From assembly GCA_902781655.1 (NCBI GenBank), contig CACZJZ010000011.1:22428-86427 (forward strand): DNA of 64,000 bases, read 5' to 3'. The DNA comes from an uncultured Lachnospiraceae bacterium. Its GTDB lineage: Bacteria; Bacillota; Clostridia; Lachnospirales; Lachnospiraceae. Shown here in pieces: positions 48,062-57,004 of the stretch. The translations under genes and the position numbers were made by a program. Numbering within the stretch: position 1 is the stretch's first letter; each line of letters begins with the position of its first letter. The notes under the pieces are model-generated. The model had not been told where the DNA came from, ran no database searches, and saw nothing but the letters and a program-made list of their open reading frames with translations.

Positions 48062-48664
48062 ATGAACGTATTACTGTCTATTTCTGGATTGTCTTTGGTT
48101 GAACTGTGCCTGATTGGAGCAGCCGCTGTTCTGCTAATTCTATGGATCATACTTCTTGTCGTCGTCATCAGTCAGAAGAGACGGGTAAACGAGCTGAATG
48201 ACAGAATTACGATGTTCTGCCAGGGAGCGGATGGAGCAAGCCTCGAGAATGATATTCTCGATATGTTTGATGAAAACCAGGAGATTCGGGAACGTCTTGA
48301 TCAGTGTGAGGACAGGATTCAAAACCTGTACTGGCGCATGCGAAGCACGATCCAGAAGGTGGGTGTGATTAAATACGATGCTTTTGCAAATATGGGCGGG
48401 ATGCTCAGCTATGCAATCGCATTGCTGGACGAGAATAACAATGGAATGATTCTGAACTGTGTACACAGCGTGGATAGCTGTTATACTTATACTAAGATTG
48501 TCACAGATGGCCGTGCAGATGTGGAACTGGGAGCGGAAGAGGCAAAGGCACTCAAAATGGCTCTGGACAATTTTCATCCGAATGGCAGAGCAGAGAGCGG
48601 TATTACGCAGAATCGGGCGAATGACCGCGGACCTGCTGAAACGGAACATAATGGAAAGCACTGA
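48062..48664 (+). CDS. DUF4446 family membrane-anchored protein
   Basis: A 200-residue protein with one N-terminal transmembrane helix (about 10-37), a coiled-coil-like charged segment (40-90), and the conserved core KVGVIKYDAFANMGGMLSYAIALLDENNNGMILNCVHSVDSCYTY, characteristic of DUF4446. It follows parB in many Clostridia. Its function is not known. Confidence 0.85.
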   Translation: MNVLLSISGLSLVELCLIGAAAVLLILWIILLVVVISQKRRVNELNDRITMFCQGADGASLENDILDMFDENQEIRERLDQCEDRIQNLYWRMRSTIQKVGVIKYDAFANMGGMLSYAIALLDENNNGMILNCVHSVDSCYTYTKIVTDGRADVELGAEEAKALKMALDNFHPNGRAESGITQNRANDRGPAETEHNGKH

Positions 48665-48749
48665 CCGTTTCGGAAAAAACTGTTTGCTGGAATAGTAAAT
48701 CCGTGCAGAAGCATCCTTCAGATGCATTGCACTGAGGAGGAGAAAAATT

Positions 48750-50051
48750 ATGCTCGATATTAAGTTCGTCAGAGAAAATCCGGAGGCGGTCAAGGATAAC
48801 ATCCGGAAGAAATTTCAGGATGAGAAGCTTCCACTGGTAGACGAGGTGATCGCTAAGGATGCAGAGGCCAGAAAGGCACAGACTGAAGCCGACAGCATCC
48901 GCGCGCAGAAAAACACGATCAGCAAACAGATCGGCGCGCTGATGAAGGAAGGAAAAAGGGAAGAGGCCCAGGCTCTGAAGGAGCAGGTGGCGGCAAACGC
49001 GAAGAGACTGGAGGAACTGAACCGCATCCAGGAAGAGGCGCAGGAAATCGTCCACAAGGACATGATGGTCATCCCGCAGATGGTCTCTGACAAGGTTCCG
49101 ATCGGCAAGGATGATTCCGAAAATGTCGAGCTGCAGAAGTTCGGCGATCCGGTCGTGCCGGATTTTGAGATTCCGTATCACACACAGATCATGGAGAGCT
49201 TTGACGGTATCGATCTGGATGCCGCCGGACGGGTCGCCGGCAACGGCTTCTATTACCTCAAGGGAGATATCGCGAGACTGCACTCTTCCGTGCTGTCCTA
49301 CGCGCGAGATTTCATGATCGGAAAGGGCTTCACCTATGTCATTCCTCCGTTTATGATCCGCCGTGCGGTCGTCGACGGCGTGATGAGTTTCGCTGAGATG
49401 GATGCCATGATGTACAAGATCGAGGGCGAGGATCTGTATCTGATCGGGACGAGCGAGCATTCCATGATCGGTTCCTTCATCGACCAGATCCTCCCGGAGA
49501 ACACGCTGCCCAGAACGCTGACATCCTACAGCCCGTGCTTCCGCAAGGAGAAAGGCGCGCACGGCATCGAGGAGCGCGGCGTCTACCGGATCCATCAGTT
49601 CGAGAAACAGGAGATGATTGTCGTCTGCAGGCCGGAAGAATCGATGGAATGGTATGAGAAGCTGTGGAGATACACAGTGGAGCTGTTCCGCTCTATGGAC
49701 ATTCCGGTGAGACAGCTGGCATGCTGCACGGGAGACCTTGCGGATCTGAAGGTGATCTCCTGCGATGTGGAGGCCTGGAGTCCGCGTCAGAAGAAGTATT
49801 TTGAGGTTGGAAGCTGCTCGAATCTCGGCGATGCGCAGGCGCGCCGCCTGAGAATCCGCGTACAGGATGAGAATGGAAACAAGTATCTGGCCCACACGCT
49901 GAACAATACCTGTGTCGCTTCGCCCCGCATGCTGATCGCTTTGCTGGAGAATAATCTGCAGAAAGACGGCTCCGTGAAGATTCCGAAGGTTCTGCAGCCT
50001 TACATGGGCGGCACCGAGGTGCTCATTCCGAAGCATAACATCATGAAATGA
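48750..50051 (+). CDS. serS: Seryl-tRNA synthetase
   Basis: Class II synthetase of 433 residues. The N-terminal coiled coil (about 30-100) binds tRNA-Ser; motif 2 is PCFRKEKGAHGIEERGVYRIHQFEKQE and motif 3 is NNTCVASPRMLIALLEN. AGGAGG precedes the ATG. No T-box was seen in the short leader, only a small hairpin (48703-48732). Its stop overlaps the ATG of the following gene. Confidence 0.97.
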   Translation: MLDIKFVRENPEAVKDNIRKKFQDEKLPLVDEVIAKDAEARKAQTEADSIRAQKNTISKQIGALMKEGKREEAQALKEQVAANAKRLEELNRIQEEAQEIVHKDMMVIPQMVSDKVPIGKDDSENVELQKFGDPVVPDFEIPYHTQIMESFDGIDLDAAGRVAGNGFYYLKGDIARLHSSVLSYARDFMIGKGFTYVIPPFMIRRAVVDGVMSFAEMDAMMYKIEGEDLYLIGTSEHSMIGSFIDQILPENTLPRTLTSYSPCFRKEKGAHGIEERGVYRIHQFEKQEMIVVCRPEESMEWYEKLWRYTVELFRSMDIPVRQLACCTGDLADLKVISCDVEAWSPRQKKYFEVGSCSNLGDAQARRLRIRVQDENGNKYLAHTLNNTCVASPRMLIALLENNLQKDGSVKIPKVLQPYMGGTEVLIPKHNIMK

Positions 50052-50947
50052 ACAAATTTTTCAGATCGATAGGATTTTCAGACCCCATGACTTCTGTCGG
50101 ACTGCAGACGCTGATCAACGAGGTTCTGGCGTCCGCGGAATACCGTGGCTATACGACGAATGGTGAGGATACGCTGCTGGCGGAATTCCGAATGGACGTC
50201 GGACCGGATTTTGGCGTCAGCGTCGTAGGCGAGTTCGGCGGAGACGACAAGTTTCGGTATGAGTATTGTTATCCTTATGTGATGGCTGGTGAGGTCAGCA
50301 CGACGCAGAAGATCACGGTGGAGCCGCGGATCCGGGAGGAGGCGTTTGCCGGTGTCTGCGAGGACGCCAGGATCGGTGTGACGCTGATTTTCCATCTGCA
50401 GAATCTCATTGAATACAGTAAGCGTTTTTCGAGCGGCGGCAATGAGATGGCGGAGGATACCATCACCGGATGCAGGCTGGCTGCACTGTCCGATGAGGGG
50501 ACGATTCTGATGCCGCTTCAGAAGACAGACCCGATTCTTTCCCGCTCCAATTCGTTCACGGATCAGCGGAATGCGCTGATGAAGAAGGCGATCGACGGGG
50601 ACGACAATGCGATGCAGAGCATCGCGATGGAGGATATGGACCTGTATGCGTCGGTGAATAAGCACCTGGAGACGCAGGATGTTTACTCCATTGTGGACAA
50701 CTATTTCATGCCTTACGGTGTGGAATGTGACATGTACAACATCATGGGGGATATTCTCCGGGTACGCAAGGTTCAGAACAAGGTGACGGAGGAAACGCTG
50801 GTTCAGCTGCAGGTCAGCTGCAACGATATTCCTTTTACGGTGCAGATCAATGAGAAGGATCTGTACGGTGAACCCATGCCGGGGCGGCGCTTCAAGGGCG
50901 TGATCTGGATGCAGGGGACGGTGGATTATCCGGATGCACAGGTGTGA
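50048..50947 (+). CDS. DUF3881 family protein
   Basis: A 299-residue soluble protein of a family restricted largely to Lachnospiraceae (recognised from the start KFFRSIGFSD and the overall pattern; moderate certainty). No signal peptide, transmembrane segment or known catalytic motif is seen. Its ATG overlaps the serS stop (ATGA at 50048-50051), so translation is coupled to the synthetase. Function unknown. Confidence 0.72.
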   Translation: MNKFFRSIGFSDPMTSVGLQTLINEVLASAEYRGYTTNGEDTLLAEFRMDVGPDFGVSVVGEFGGDDKFRYEYCYPYVMAGEVSTTQKITVEPRIREEAFAGVCEDARIGVTLIFHLQNLIEYSKRFSSGGNEMAEDTITGCRLAALSDEGTILMPLQKTDPILSRSNSFTDQRNALMKKAIDGDDNAMQSIAMEDMDLYASVNKHLETQDVYSIVDNYFMPYGVECDMYNIMGDILRVRKVQNKVTEETLVQLQVSCNDIPFTVQINEKDLYGEPMPGRRFKGVIWMQGTVDYPDAQV

Positions 50948-51001
50948 GCAAAATCTCATGATCCTGATTATGGAGCATGAACATCAGGCATATTATTGAT
51001 A

Positions 51002-51034
51002 GCGTAACTATTCGGGCGTCAATCCGAACAGTTA
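51002..51034 (+). other. Hairpin after the DUF3881 gene
   Basis: GTAACTATTCGG and CCGAACAGTTAC pair with one A-C mismatch and an eight-base loop. No T-run. Confidence 0.4.
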
Positions 51035-51080
51035 CAGGACAACGTGATTTGCAGCGAAATGGAAAGCCGGGCATCAGCGT

Positions 51081-52316
51081 ATGGTGAATGGCAGAGAGAA
51101 CGGTTCAAATCACAGAGGCGCAGACAGGGCCGCAGCTTTCAGGCTGCTCATCCTGTTGTGCGCCTTTTTTGTAGTCCTCAGGATGCCGGGAGGAAATACG
51201 GATCCCTTTGGCGCTGAAGTAACAGACGGAAGCACCGTCGAGGATGCGGTGCAGACATTTCTCAGCGGATACCGGTATTCTCAGGTACACACGGTCCCGC
51301 ATTACCGGAAAAGAAATCAGGCGATGAGAGCCACCTATTTTGACGGCAGGGCGCTGGCGCTGGATGGCTCCATGGGATTGCCGGACTTCTGCATACCAGG
51401 ACTTGCGGAACGGGAGCATATGATTCCGCAGGGCATTGCCTGTCTGCCCGGGACGGACGATGTGATCATTTCGTCATATGATGCGGATGGAAGCAGTCCA
51501 AGCATTCTGTCGGTGCTGGAGGCACAGACAGGACGGGTGTGCGCAGTCTTTCTGCTGCAGTATCCGGATGGGCGGGAATGTCACAGTCATGTCGGCGGTG
51601 TAGCGGTTTCTGACTGGAATCTGTACCTCACGACAAGAGGTTCGAGGATAGGCTGCATTTCGCTCGCCAAAATCCGAAGAATGCTGGCTGCCGTATCCGC
51701 CGGAGGTGGGATGCCGGTGATGTCTCTGACAATGGATGCGGAGACGGATCTTTCGACGATGATGAATGGCGCCAGTACGGGATATATTTCTGTCATGGAC
51801 GGTGTGCTGTACACCGGAAATTTCTACCATAAGAGCAGCGTCTATCATGTGAGTGCGGACCCGGAGCGCGGCGCCAACAGTCTGGTGCTGGCGTTTCCGC
51901 TGTGCGGCGATGACTCGGAATCGGAATGGAAGAATTTTGCAGGATGCGCGCCGGCGCGCAGATATCTGATTCCGAAGGAGATTACAAAAATTCAGGATGC
52001 CGTGGTCTGGGGTGACCGCATGTATCTCAGCTCGTCTTATGGCCGACGGCACAACAGTGAATTTATTATTGCGGACGTGCGGAAGGAAGAGTCCTGCGAT
52101 CCGTCCGGCGAAGAGATCTATACGCTGGATATGGATAGGATGACAAGTTTCACTGCCATGCCGATGACGGAAGGCTTCTGCATCCTGCCGGAAAACAAAC
52201 GTGCCTACCTGATCTCCGAATCAGGCAGTATCCGCTATACCGGCAGCACTACACCGCGCCATGCCTGTGATCCGACCGATACCGTCTGGGAGATCCAGCT
52301 GGCGGATGATGTGTGA
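51081..52316 (+). CDS. Membrane-anchored or secreted protein of unknown function
   Basis: A 411-residue protein with a single N-terminal hydrophobic segment (about 20-37), which should export or anchor it. The rest is rich in beta strands and repeated patterns such as DDVIISSYDADG, WNLYLTTRG, DGVLYTGNFYHKSS and GDRMYLSSSYGRR, which read like blades of a beta-propeller. No catalytic motif is recognised and no family name can be given. The start is uncertain because no good ribosome site precedes the ATG. Confidence 0.7.
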   Translation: MVNGRENGSNHRGADRAAAFRLLILLCAFFVVLRMPGGNTDPFGAEVTDGSTVEDAVQTFLSGYRYSQVHTVPHYRKRNQAMRATYFDGRALALDGSMGLPDFCIPGLAEREHMIPQGIACLPGTDDVIISSYDADGSSPSILSVLEAQTGRVCAVFLLQYPDGRECHSHVGGVAVSDWNLYLTTRGSRIGCISLAKIRRMLAAVSAGGGMPVMSLTMDAETDLSTMMNGASTGYISVMDGVLYTGNFYHKSSVYHVSADPERGANSLVLAFPLCGDDSESEWKNFAGCAPARRYLIPKEITKIQDAVVWGDRMYLSSSYGRRHNSEFIIADVRKEESCDPSGEEIYTLDMDRMTSFTAMPMTEGFCILPENKRAYLISESGSIRYTGSTTPRHACDPTDTVWEIQLADDV

Positions 52317-52375
52317 TATGATGGTATATACTGGATTCGATTTTATTCAGACATCCCTGATTCTGATGAGATTCT

Positions 52376-53251
52376 TCAGCGCTGCCTCAGCATCTCTGAA
52401 ATGTTCCGCAGGATGCCTTCCGCCACATCGGGTTTGTTCATGGAGTAGACGTGGATATGGGTCACGCCATTTGCAATCAGATCGATGATCTGGTTGGAGG
52501 CGTAGATGATGCCCGCCTGTTTCAGGGCTGCAGGATCATCGCCGAACCGGTCCACGATAGCCTTGAGGGAATCGGGTACGTTGGTGCCGGAGAGCTGGAC
52601 GGAGCGGCCGAGCTGTTTTCTGGAAGTGATCGGCATGATGCCGGCCAGAATCGGCACGTCTATGCCTTTGTCCCTCACGCGGTACAGGAAGTTGTAGAAG
52701 GTCTCGTTGCTGAAGAACATCTGGGTTGTGAGGAAGTCGCAGCCGGCGTCAATTTTATCCTTGAGATGCCGCAGGTCCTCTTCCTTGCTGGAGGACTCAG
52801 GGTGCTTTTCTGGATAGCAGGCCCCGCCGATCGAAATGGCCTGACCATATTCTGTGGAACGAATGTAGCGGATGAGGTCGCTGGCATGCAGAAATTCCTT
52901 CTGCTGGGAGCCGTCCTGCGGGATATCGCCGCGCAGCGCCATGATATTTTCGATATGATGTTTCTGCAATGCGCCGAGCATTTCATCTACTGTTTCCTTC
53001 GTGCTGGCAACGCAGGTGAAGTGCGGCAGCACAGCAGTTCCGGTGCTGTTCTGCAGATCCGAGGCGACCTCCACAGTGAAACGCGGCGCAGTGCCTGCGG
53101 CGCCATAGGTGACGCTGACAAAATTCGGATGCAGGGCGGCAATTTTGTGCGCGGCTTCCAGAGTAGCCAGCAGGCCTTCTTCCTTCTTCGGTGGGAAGAC
53201 CTCGAAAGAGAGCGTCACCTGATTCTGCTGCAAAATATCCCTGATTTTCAT
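52376..53251 (-). CDS. metF: Methylenetetrahydrofolate reductase
   Basis: Reduces 5,10-methylene-THF to 5-methyl-THF with FAD, 291 residues. The N-terminal LSFEVFPPKKEEG carries the catalytic Glu; VTYGAAGTA and IMALRGDIP, later DFLTTQMFF and GIMPITS are family segments. In acetogenic relatives this enzyme also serves the Wood-Ljungdahl pathway. The gene is solitary here. Confidence 0.95.
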   Translation of the reverse strand: MKIRDILQQNQVTLSFEVFPPKKEEGLLATLEAAHKIAALHPNFVSVTYGAAGTAPRFTVEVASDLQNSTGTAVLPHFTCVASTKETVDEMLGALQKHHIENIMALRGDIPQDGSQQKEFLHASDLIRYIRSTEYGQAISIGGACYPEKHPESSSKEEDLRHLKDKIDAGCDFLTTQMFFSNETFYNFLYRVRDKGIDVPILAGIMPITSRKQLGRSVQLSGTNVPDSLKAIVDRFGDDPAALKQAGIIYASNQIIDLIANGVTHIHVYSMNKPDVAEGILRNISEMLRQR

Positions 53252-53280
53252 GATAAAGTTTTCTTATCCTCGCCCTGTCG

Positions 53281-53316
53281 GCTGTTAGGCTGTGTCACTG
53301 CACAGCCTATAGCAGC
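53281..53316 (-). terminator. Hairpin between bile salt hydrolase gene and metF
   Basis: TAGGCTGTG and CACAGCCTA pair perfectly, extended by GCTG/AGCAGC. It is about 40 bases beyond the hydrolase stop on the minus strand, without a clear T-run. Confidence 0.5.
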
Positions 53317-53357
53317 ACGGCATCATCCATTCTCTGACCGGCACATCAGATCCGGCC

Positions 53358-54347
53358 TCAGTTCTGCATCCTAATCTGCTGTCCCTTTACCAGTTCATAG
53401 GAGACAAGCGCCTCCCCGTCCAGATCTTCATGGTGCATATCCACACCGCTGATCTGGCTGTTCTCGTAGGTGGTGTAATAGTAAATCCCTTTATCCATAT
53501 TGCAGCAGCTGCTGTAGATCGTGTACTCACAGAGTTCTCTTCCATCCTTGTCCGTGCCAAGCCGGCAACAACCCTTCTGCTGCTCCACGGAGCCGAGAAT
53601 TTTGAAGAACTGGCTGATACTCTCGGATTCGCTCTCGCCGGAGAGGGAATTCATTTTGGTAAACGCTACCTTCACGAAACGGGAGGCGGAGGAGAGATCG
53701 CCGGGAATTCCCATTCCGCCCATGCCGCGGCTGTATGGATTCATCTCCATGCCCGGGATCAGGCGGTTCTCCGGAAGAGAGGCGGAGGCGTTCATATAAT
53801 CCTGCAGGTGTGTCAGCTGGTAATCAAAGGTCGGATTATTGGTCATGACGCCGACCGGGTTGTCGTAAACAACAGCTCCCTTTGCAGTCTGCTCGAATAC
53901 GATCACTTCCTTCTGGTCCGCGATCATCCAATGCAGAGGAGACGGCGGCAGCTGCTCACTGAAGGCAGTGTCGGTGAGATTGATCCGGCTCAGATACCGG
54001 CGCGCCTCCTCTACTGTGGCGCATTGTCCGAGGATCCAGGGGATAAATTCAAAGGATGCGATGTTATCCTTTCCATCCTCTGGCTTTGTATAATGCGCAT
54101 TTCCCGGGAAATTCAGCCCGGCCATACTCAGCCCCTTCTCGTTGGTGGCATCGTAATAGAGCGGAAAGTCTCCGACGACAAATGCCATGCCGATCAGAGC
54201 ATAATGCTCCTTCAGAGCCCCGGCATGCCGCATAGGCAAAACCTTTCGGCGGGGAGTGATCGTGACAGATTCATGATAGGAAAACTCCAGATCAAGATTC
54301 CGCCCGAAGTAATGATCCTTCGAGGTGTAAGTAGCTGCAGTACACAT
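53358..54347 (-). CDS. Choloylglycine hydrolase family protein, probable bile salt hydrolase
   Basis: An Ntn-type amidase that cleaves glycine or taurine from bile acids, 329 residues. After removal of Met the nucleophile Cys2 becomes N-terminal. Residues matching the known site are present: Arg16 and Asp19 (GRNLD), Asn79 (AGLNFPG), Asn171 (MTNNPTFDYQ) and Arg223 (SASRFVK). The N-terminal MCTAATY, the complete residue set and the size favour bile salt hydrolase over penicillin V acylase. The AGGAGG ribosome site is perfect. It lies 60 bases after a DUF1275 gene and may share its transcript. Confidence 0.88.
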   Translation of the reverse strand: MCTAATYTSKDHYFGRNLDLEFSYHESVTITPRRKVLPMRHAGALKEHYALIGMAFVVGDFPLYYDATNEKGLSMAGLNFPGNAHYTKPEDGKDNIASFEFIPWILGQCATVEEARRYLSRINLTDTAFSEQLPPSPLHWMIADQKEVIVFEQTAKGAVVYDNPVGVMTNNPTFDYQLTHLQDYMNASASLPENRLIPGMEMNPYSRGMGGMGIPGDLSSASRFVKVAFTKMNSLSGESESESISQFFKILGSVEQQKGCCRLGTDKDGRELCEYTIYSSCCNMDKGIYYYTTYENSQISGVDMHHEDLDGEALVSYELVKGQQIRMQN

Positions 54348-54407
54348 AAGATGCCTCCTTCCTTAAACAGGATAAACCCTGTACAGAGCAAAATCAAAAG
54401 CTGCCGC

Positions 54408-55139
54408 TCAATGTCCTCTGGGAACCTGGTTCAGGCGGTCCTTTTCGTAGGTACAGTCCGCGATGGCAAGCCGGACGAAGACGACAGCAAGGACCGGGAT
54501 GGCGCCCATGATCGCGCGGGTGTTCCAGAACCGGCAGAGGATCGCCGAGATCAGGCAGCCGAGAAAGAAAAAGAGGATCATGGATCCGTGCATTTTCCAT
54601 CGAAGAGAAGCCTGATCGTCCTGGTCCCGAATCGCCTTCACGAGGTTGCTGCCGGTCTGGCGCAGATGATTGGTGATGAAGACGGTGGCCATCGGAACGC
54701 CCTCATTCTGCCGGAAGGTGTTGAACCGCATGGAGCAGACAAAATTCAAGGTAACCTGGCAGATCTGATTCGGCCATGACGGCGGCATCAGGCCCAGCAG
54801 CACAGCCATGGGGATTTCCAGACCCACCATGATGGTATCCCAGCGAAGCATCTTGTGCTGCGCGCGCCGGTACAGCTTCACCTCCTTCGCGAGAATCTCA
54901 GAGACCACAGCACCCATCAGATACGCGGAGATGGGAAGCAACATGTACAGCGCCTTTTCCCACTGCATGTTTCCGATGTCGAGAGCCAGCAGTACGACGT
55001 TGGCGGTCTGCGCGTTGCAGAACACGCCGCCGCGCACAGAAAAGGTATAGGCGCCGTAGTATCCGCCCACAAAGATAAGCATCCAGAAGACCCAGTGCCG
55101 TTCACATTCCAGAAAATAATTGTCCTTTCTGTTTTCCAT
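54408..55139 (-). CDS. DUF1275 (YoaK-like) membrane protein
   Basis: A 243-residue integral membrane protein with six predicted helices and the family pattern GGYYGAYTFSVRGGVFCNAQTANVVLLAL near the start and TVFITNHLRQTG in the middle. The ATG at 55139 follows GGGAGGCGGG; the open frame continues to 55187 without homology. Possibly a small-molecule transporter, but unproven. It lies upstream of the bile salt hydrolase gene on the same strand and behind two dyads. Confidence 0.82.
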   Translation of the reverse strand: MENRKDNYFLECERHWVFWMLIFVGGYYGAYTFSVRGGVFCNAQTANVVLLALDIGNMQWEKALYMLLPISAYLMGAVVSEILAKEVKLYRRAQHKMLRWDTIMVGLEIPMAVLLGLMPPSWPNQICQVTLNFVCSMRFNTFRQNEGVPMATVFITNHLRQTGSNLVKAIRDQDDQASLRWKMHGSMILFFFLGCLISAILCRFWNTRAIMGAIPVLAVVFVRLAIADCTYEKDRLNQVPRGH

Positions 55140-55172
55140 TCCCGCCTCCCGGTATGCCATCATTCTGAACAT

Positions 55173-55245
55173 AACATGACAAGTCATGTTGTGATACTTG
55201 TTCCAAATAGCACAGATGCTCCTGACATCATGTAATCTTATTACA
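55173..55245. promoter_or_regulatory. Two operator-like dyads upstream of the DUF1275 gene
   Basis: AACATGAC-AA-GTCATGTT (55173-55190) and TGTAAT-CTT-ATTACA (55231-55245) are perfect inverted repeats in the short gap before the DUF1275/hydrolase unit. They look like sites for dimeric repressors of different families. Confidence 0.55.
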
Positions 55246-55280
55246 GATCAGCCCGGCAGGAAATAGCAATCATTCTGTGC

Positions 55281-56657
55281 TCAGAACTTGTTGTCCACCC
55301 ATTTTCCCTGACGGAAGCGGATGCTCATGAAGAAATAACGCGAGAGCTGGTCGGAGAGAACGCCGAGCCAGATTCCCATGAGGCCAAGGTCAAGGACATA
55401 CACGAGCAGGATCGTGACGACGGAGCGGATCAGGGTGACAGAAATGGTCGAGGCGATCAGCGTGTAGCGCACATCGCCGGCCGCGCGCAGGCAGGCGCCG
55501 TAAATGACCTGCGCGATCTGGAAAAAGGTGATGACGCAGATGAAACGGGATATCATCACGCCCATATCAAGAATGGCCTGGCCGTCGAAAAACAGCCGGA
55601 AAATATCTCTTCCGCCGAAGAGCAGAATTCCAGCGATGCAGGCCGAAATGAAGAGGCCGATCTGCTGACAGATTTTGCCGTACAGTTTGGCCTCCTCTTT
55701 TTTATTTGCGCCGAGTGCCTGGCCGGAGAGCGCAACACCGGCGGCCTGCATGCCGTCCGCAAAGGAGAAGGACAGGCCGAGCAGATTCATACCGACATTG
55801 TGCGCTGCAAATGCGTCCGTGCTGATACGGGCCGCGACGAAGGCGGTGACCAGGAAACCCACGCGCATCAGCAGATTCTCTGCGAGCATGTTGGAAGCCA
55901 GCTTCCCGATGATGCGGAAATCATAGTGCTTCGGGCGGATTTTCTCCCGCACGATATATGGCAGGCTCACATAGGATTTCTTCATATACAGAGAGCCAAA
56001 ACTCATGGCGGCGCCGACGATTGTTCCCAGGACGGTCGCGATAGCGGCACCCGTGCAGCCGAGCGCGGGGAAACCGAAATGCCCGCCGATGAGGCAGTAG
56101 TTGAAACAGATATTGGTGATGCTCGATGCGACATTCGTGGTCATGGAGATCCGCGTATTGCCGCTGCCGCGCTGCGCCGCATTGAAGAGCATCTGGATCA
56201 TGCTGAAGAAGGTGCCGCCCATGATGATCCGGAAATAAGCGCTTGCCGGGGCATGGGTATCTGCGTTGCTCCCGGCGATGCGGAGAATCGGTTCCGCCCA
56301 CACGACAAAAATGACGCTCACGGCAGCGCAGATCAGGAGAGACAGCAGAAGTGCCGTCATGAGCGTCTCATTCGCAGCCTTCTTGTTTTTCTCTCCCTTG
56401 CGGCGCGCCACAAGGGCCGACACAGCGACATTGATCGCGAAGAAAGGCGTGAGTCCGATGAATTTTGGCTGGTTGGTCAGTCCTACTGCTGCGACGGCGT
56501 AGCTCCCCATGGAAGAAACCATCATGGTGTCGATCATGCCCGCCAGCGAGGTGAAAAAGCTTTCGAGCACGGCCGGCCAGGCCATATTCACCGCCTCGCG
56601 GAGCATACCGCGTTTCTCGGTGCGCGTGAAGGTTCGCTGGCCTGTCTGATGATTCAT
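55281..56657 (-). CDS. MATE family efflux transporter
   Basis: A 458-residue multidrug/toxin exporter of the MATE family with about 12 helices in two similar halves. The first half begins MAWPAVLESFFTSLAGMIDTMMVSSMGSYAVAAVGLTNQP; the second begins near MLAENLLMRVGFLVTAFVAARI. GGGGGAAATT precedes the ATG at 56657; the frame is open to 56717. It is intact, unlike the MATE gene at the right end of the window. Confidence 0.92.
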   Translation of the reverse strand: MNHQTGQRTFTRTEKRGMLREAVNMAWPAVLESFFTSLAGMIDTMMVSSMGSYAVAAVGLTNQPKFIGLTPFFAINVAVSALVARRKGEKNKKAANETLMTALLLSLLICAAVSVIFVVWAEPILRIAGSNADTHAPASAYFRIIMGGTFFSMIQMLFNAAQRGSGNTRISMTTNVASSITNICFNYCLIGGHFGFPALGCTGAAIATVLGTIVGAAMSFGSLYMKKSYVSLPYIVREKIRPKHYDFRIIGKLASNMLAENLLMRVGFLVTAFVAARISTDAFAAHNVGMNLLGLSFSFADGMQAAGVALSGQALGANKKEEAKLYGKICQQIGLFISACIAGILLFGGRDIFRLFFDGQAILDMGVMISRFICVITFFQIAQVIYGACLRAAGDVRYTLIASTISVTLIRSVVTILLVYVLDLGLMGIWLGVLSDQLSRYFFMSIRFRQGKWVDNKF

Positions 56658-57004
56658 AATTTCCCCCTGCTGTTGTCCTGAAACGCCCGCGAGAGAGAAA
56701 CTCACTTCATGCAGCACTCCGGGCGACTATTTATCGTGTGGTACTCCTATCTTACTTCCGGATTCCGATTCTGGCAAAGAGGAGCAGCCCTGTTTTATTT
56801 ACAGGATTGGAGCCGGAAGCGATCTGCTCTATCACATTATTGACCAGTGCGATATTCGTAAACTTCTGGGTGCATAGATCGGCGAACAAAATCAAAGTAT
56901 TTAGAACAGATGTCTATAGTTTAGGCCATCATTCAGCGATACGCTTTTTGCAGAAATGCAGAGGAAACATTTTTATCGCGCCCTGGCAGCGCAGAAAGGA
57001 CAAT
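56658..57004. other. Divergent gap with a possible gene remnant
   Basis: No complete gene. On the minus strand 56752-56913 is open for 53 codons without a start and ends in TAA. Its translation (containing KFTNIALVNNVIEQIASGSN) looks protein-like, but I cannot name it. A TATAGT lies at 56915-56920 on the plus strand and could belong to the aldolase promoter. Confidence 0.35.

Noticed and set aside
48665-48749. Possible T-box leader of serS
   Set aside because: The gap is only 85 bases and holds one small hairpin; no specifier loop, T-box sequence or terminator.
56760-56880. tRNA-like stretch (TAGAGCA and a CCGGCTCCAATCC-like arm on the minus strand)
   Set aside because: No acceptor stem, anticodon arm or proper spacing could be built.
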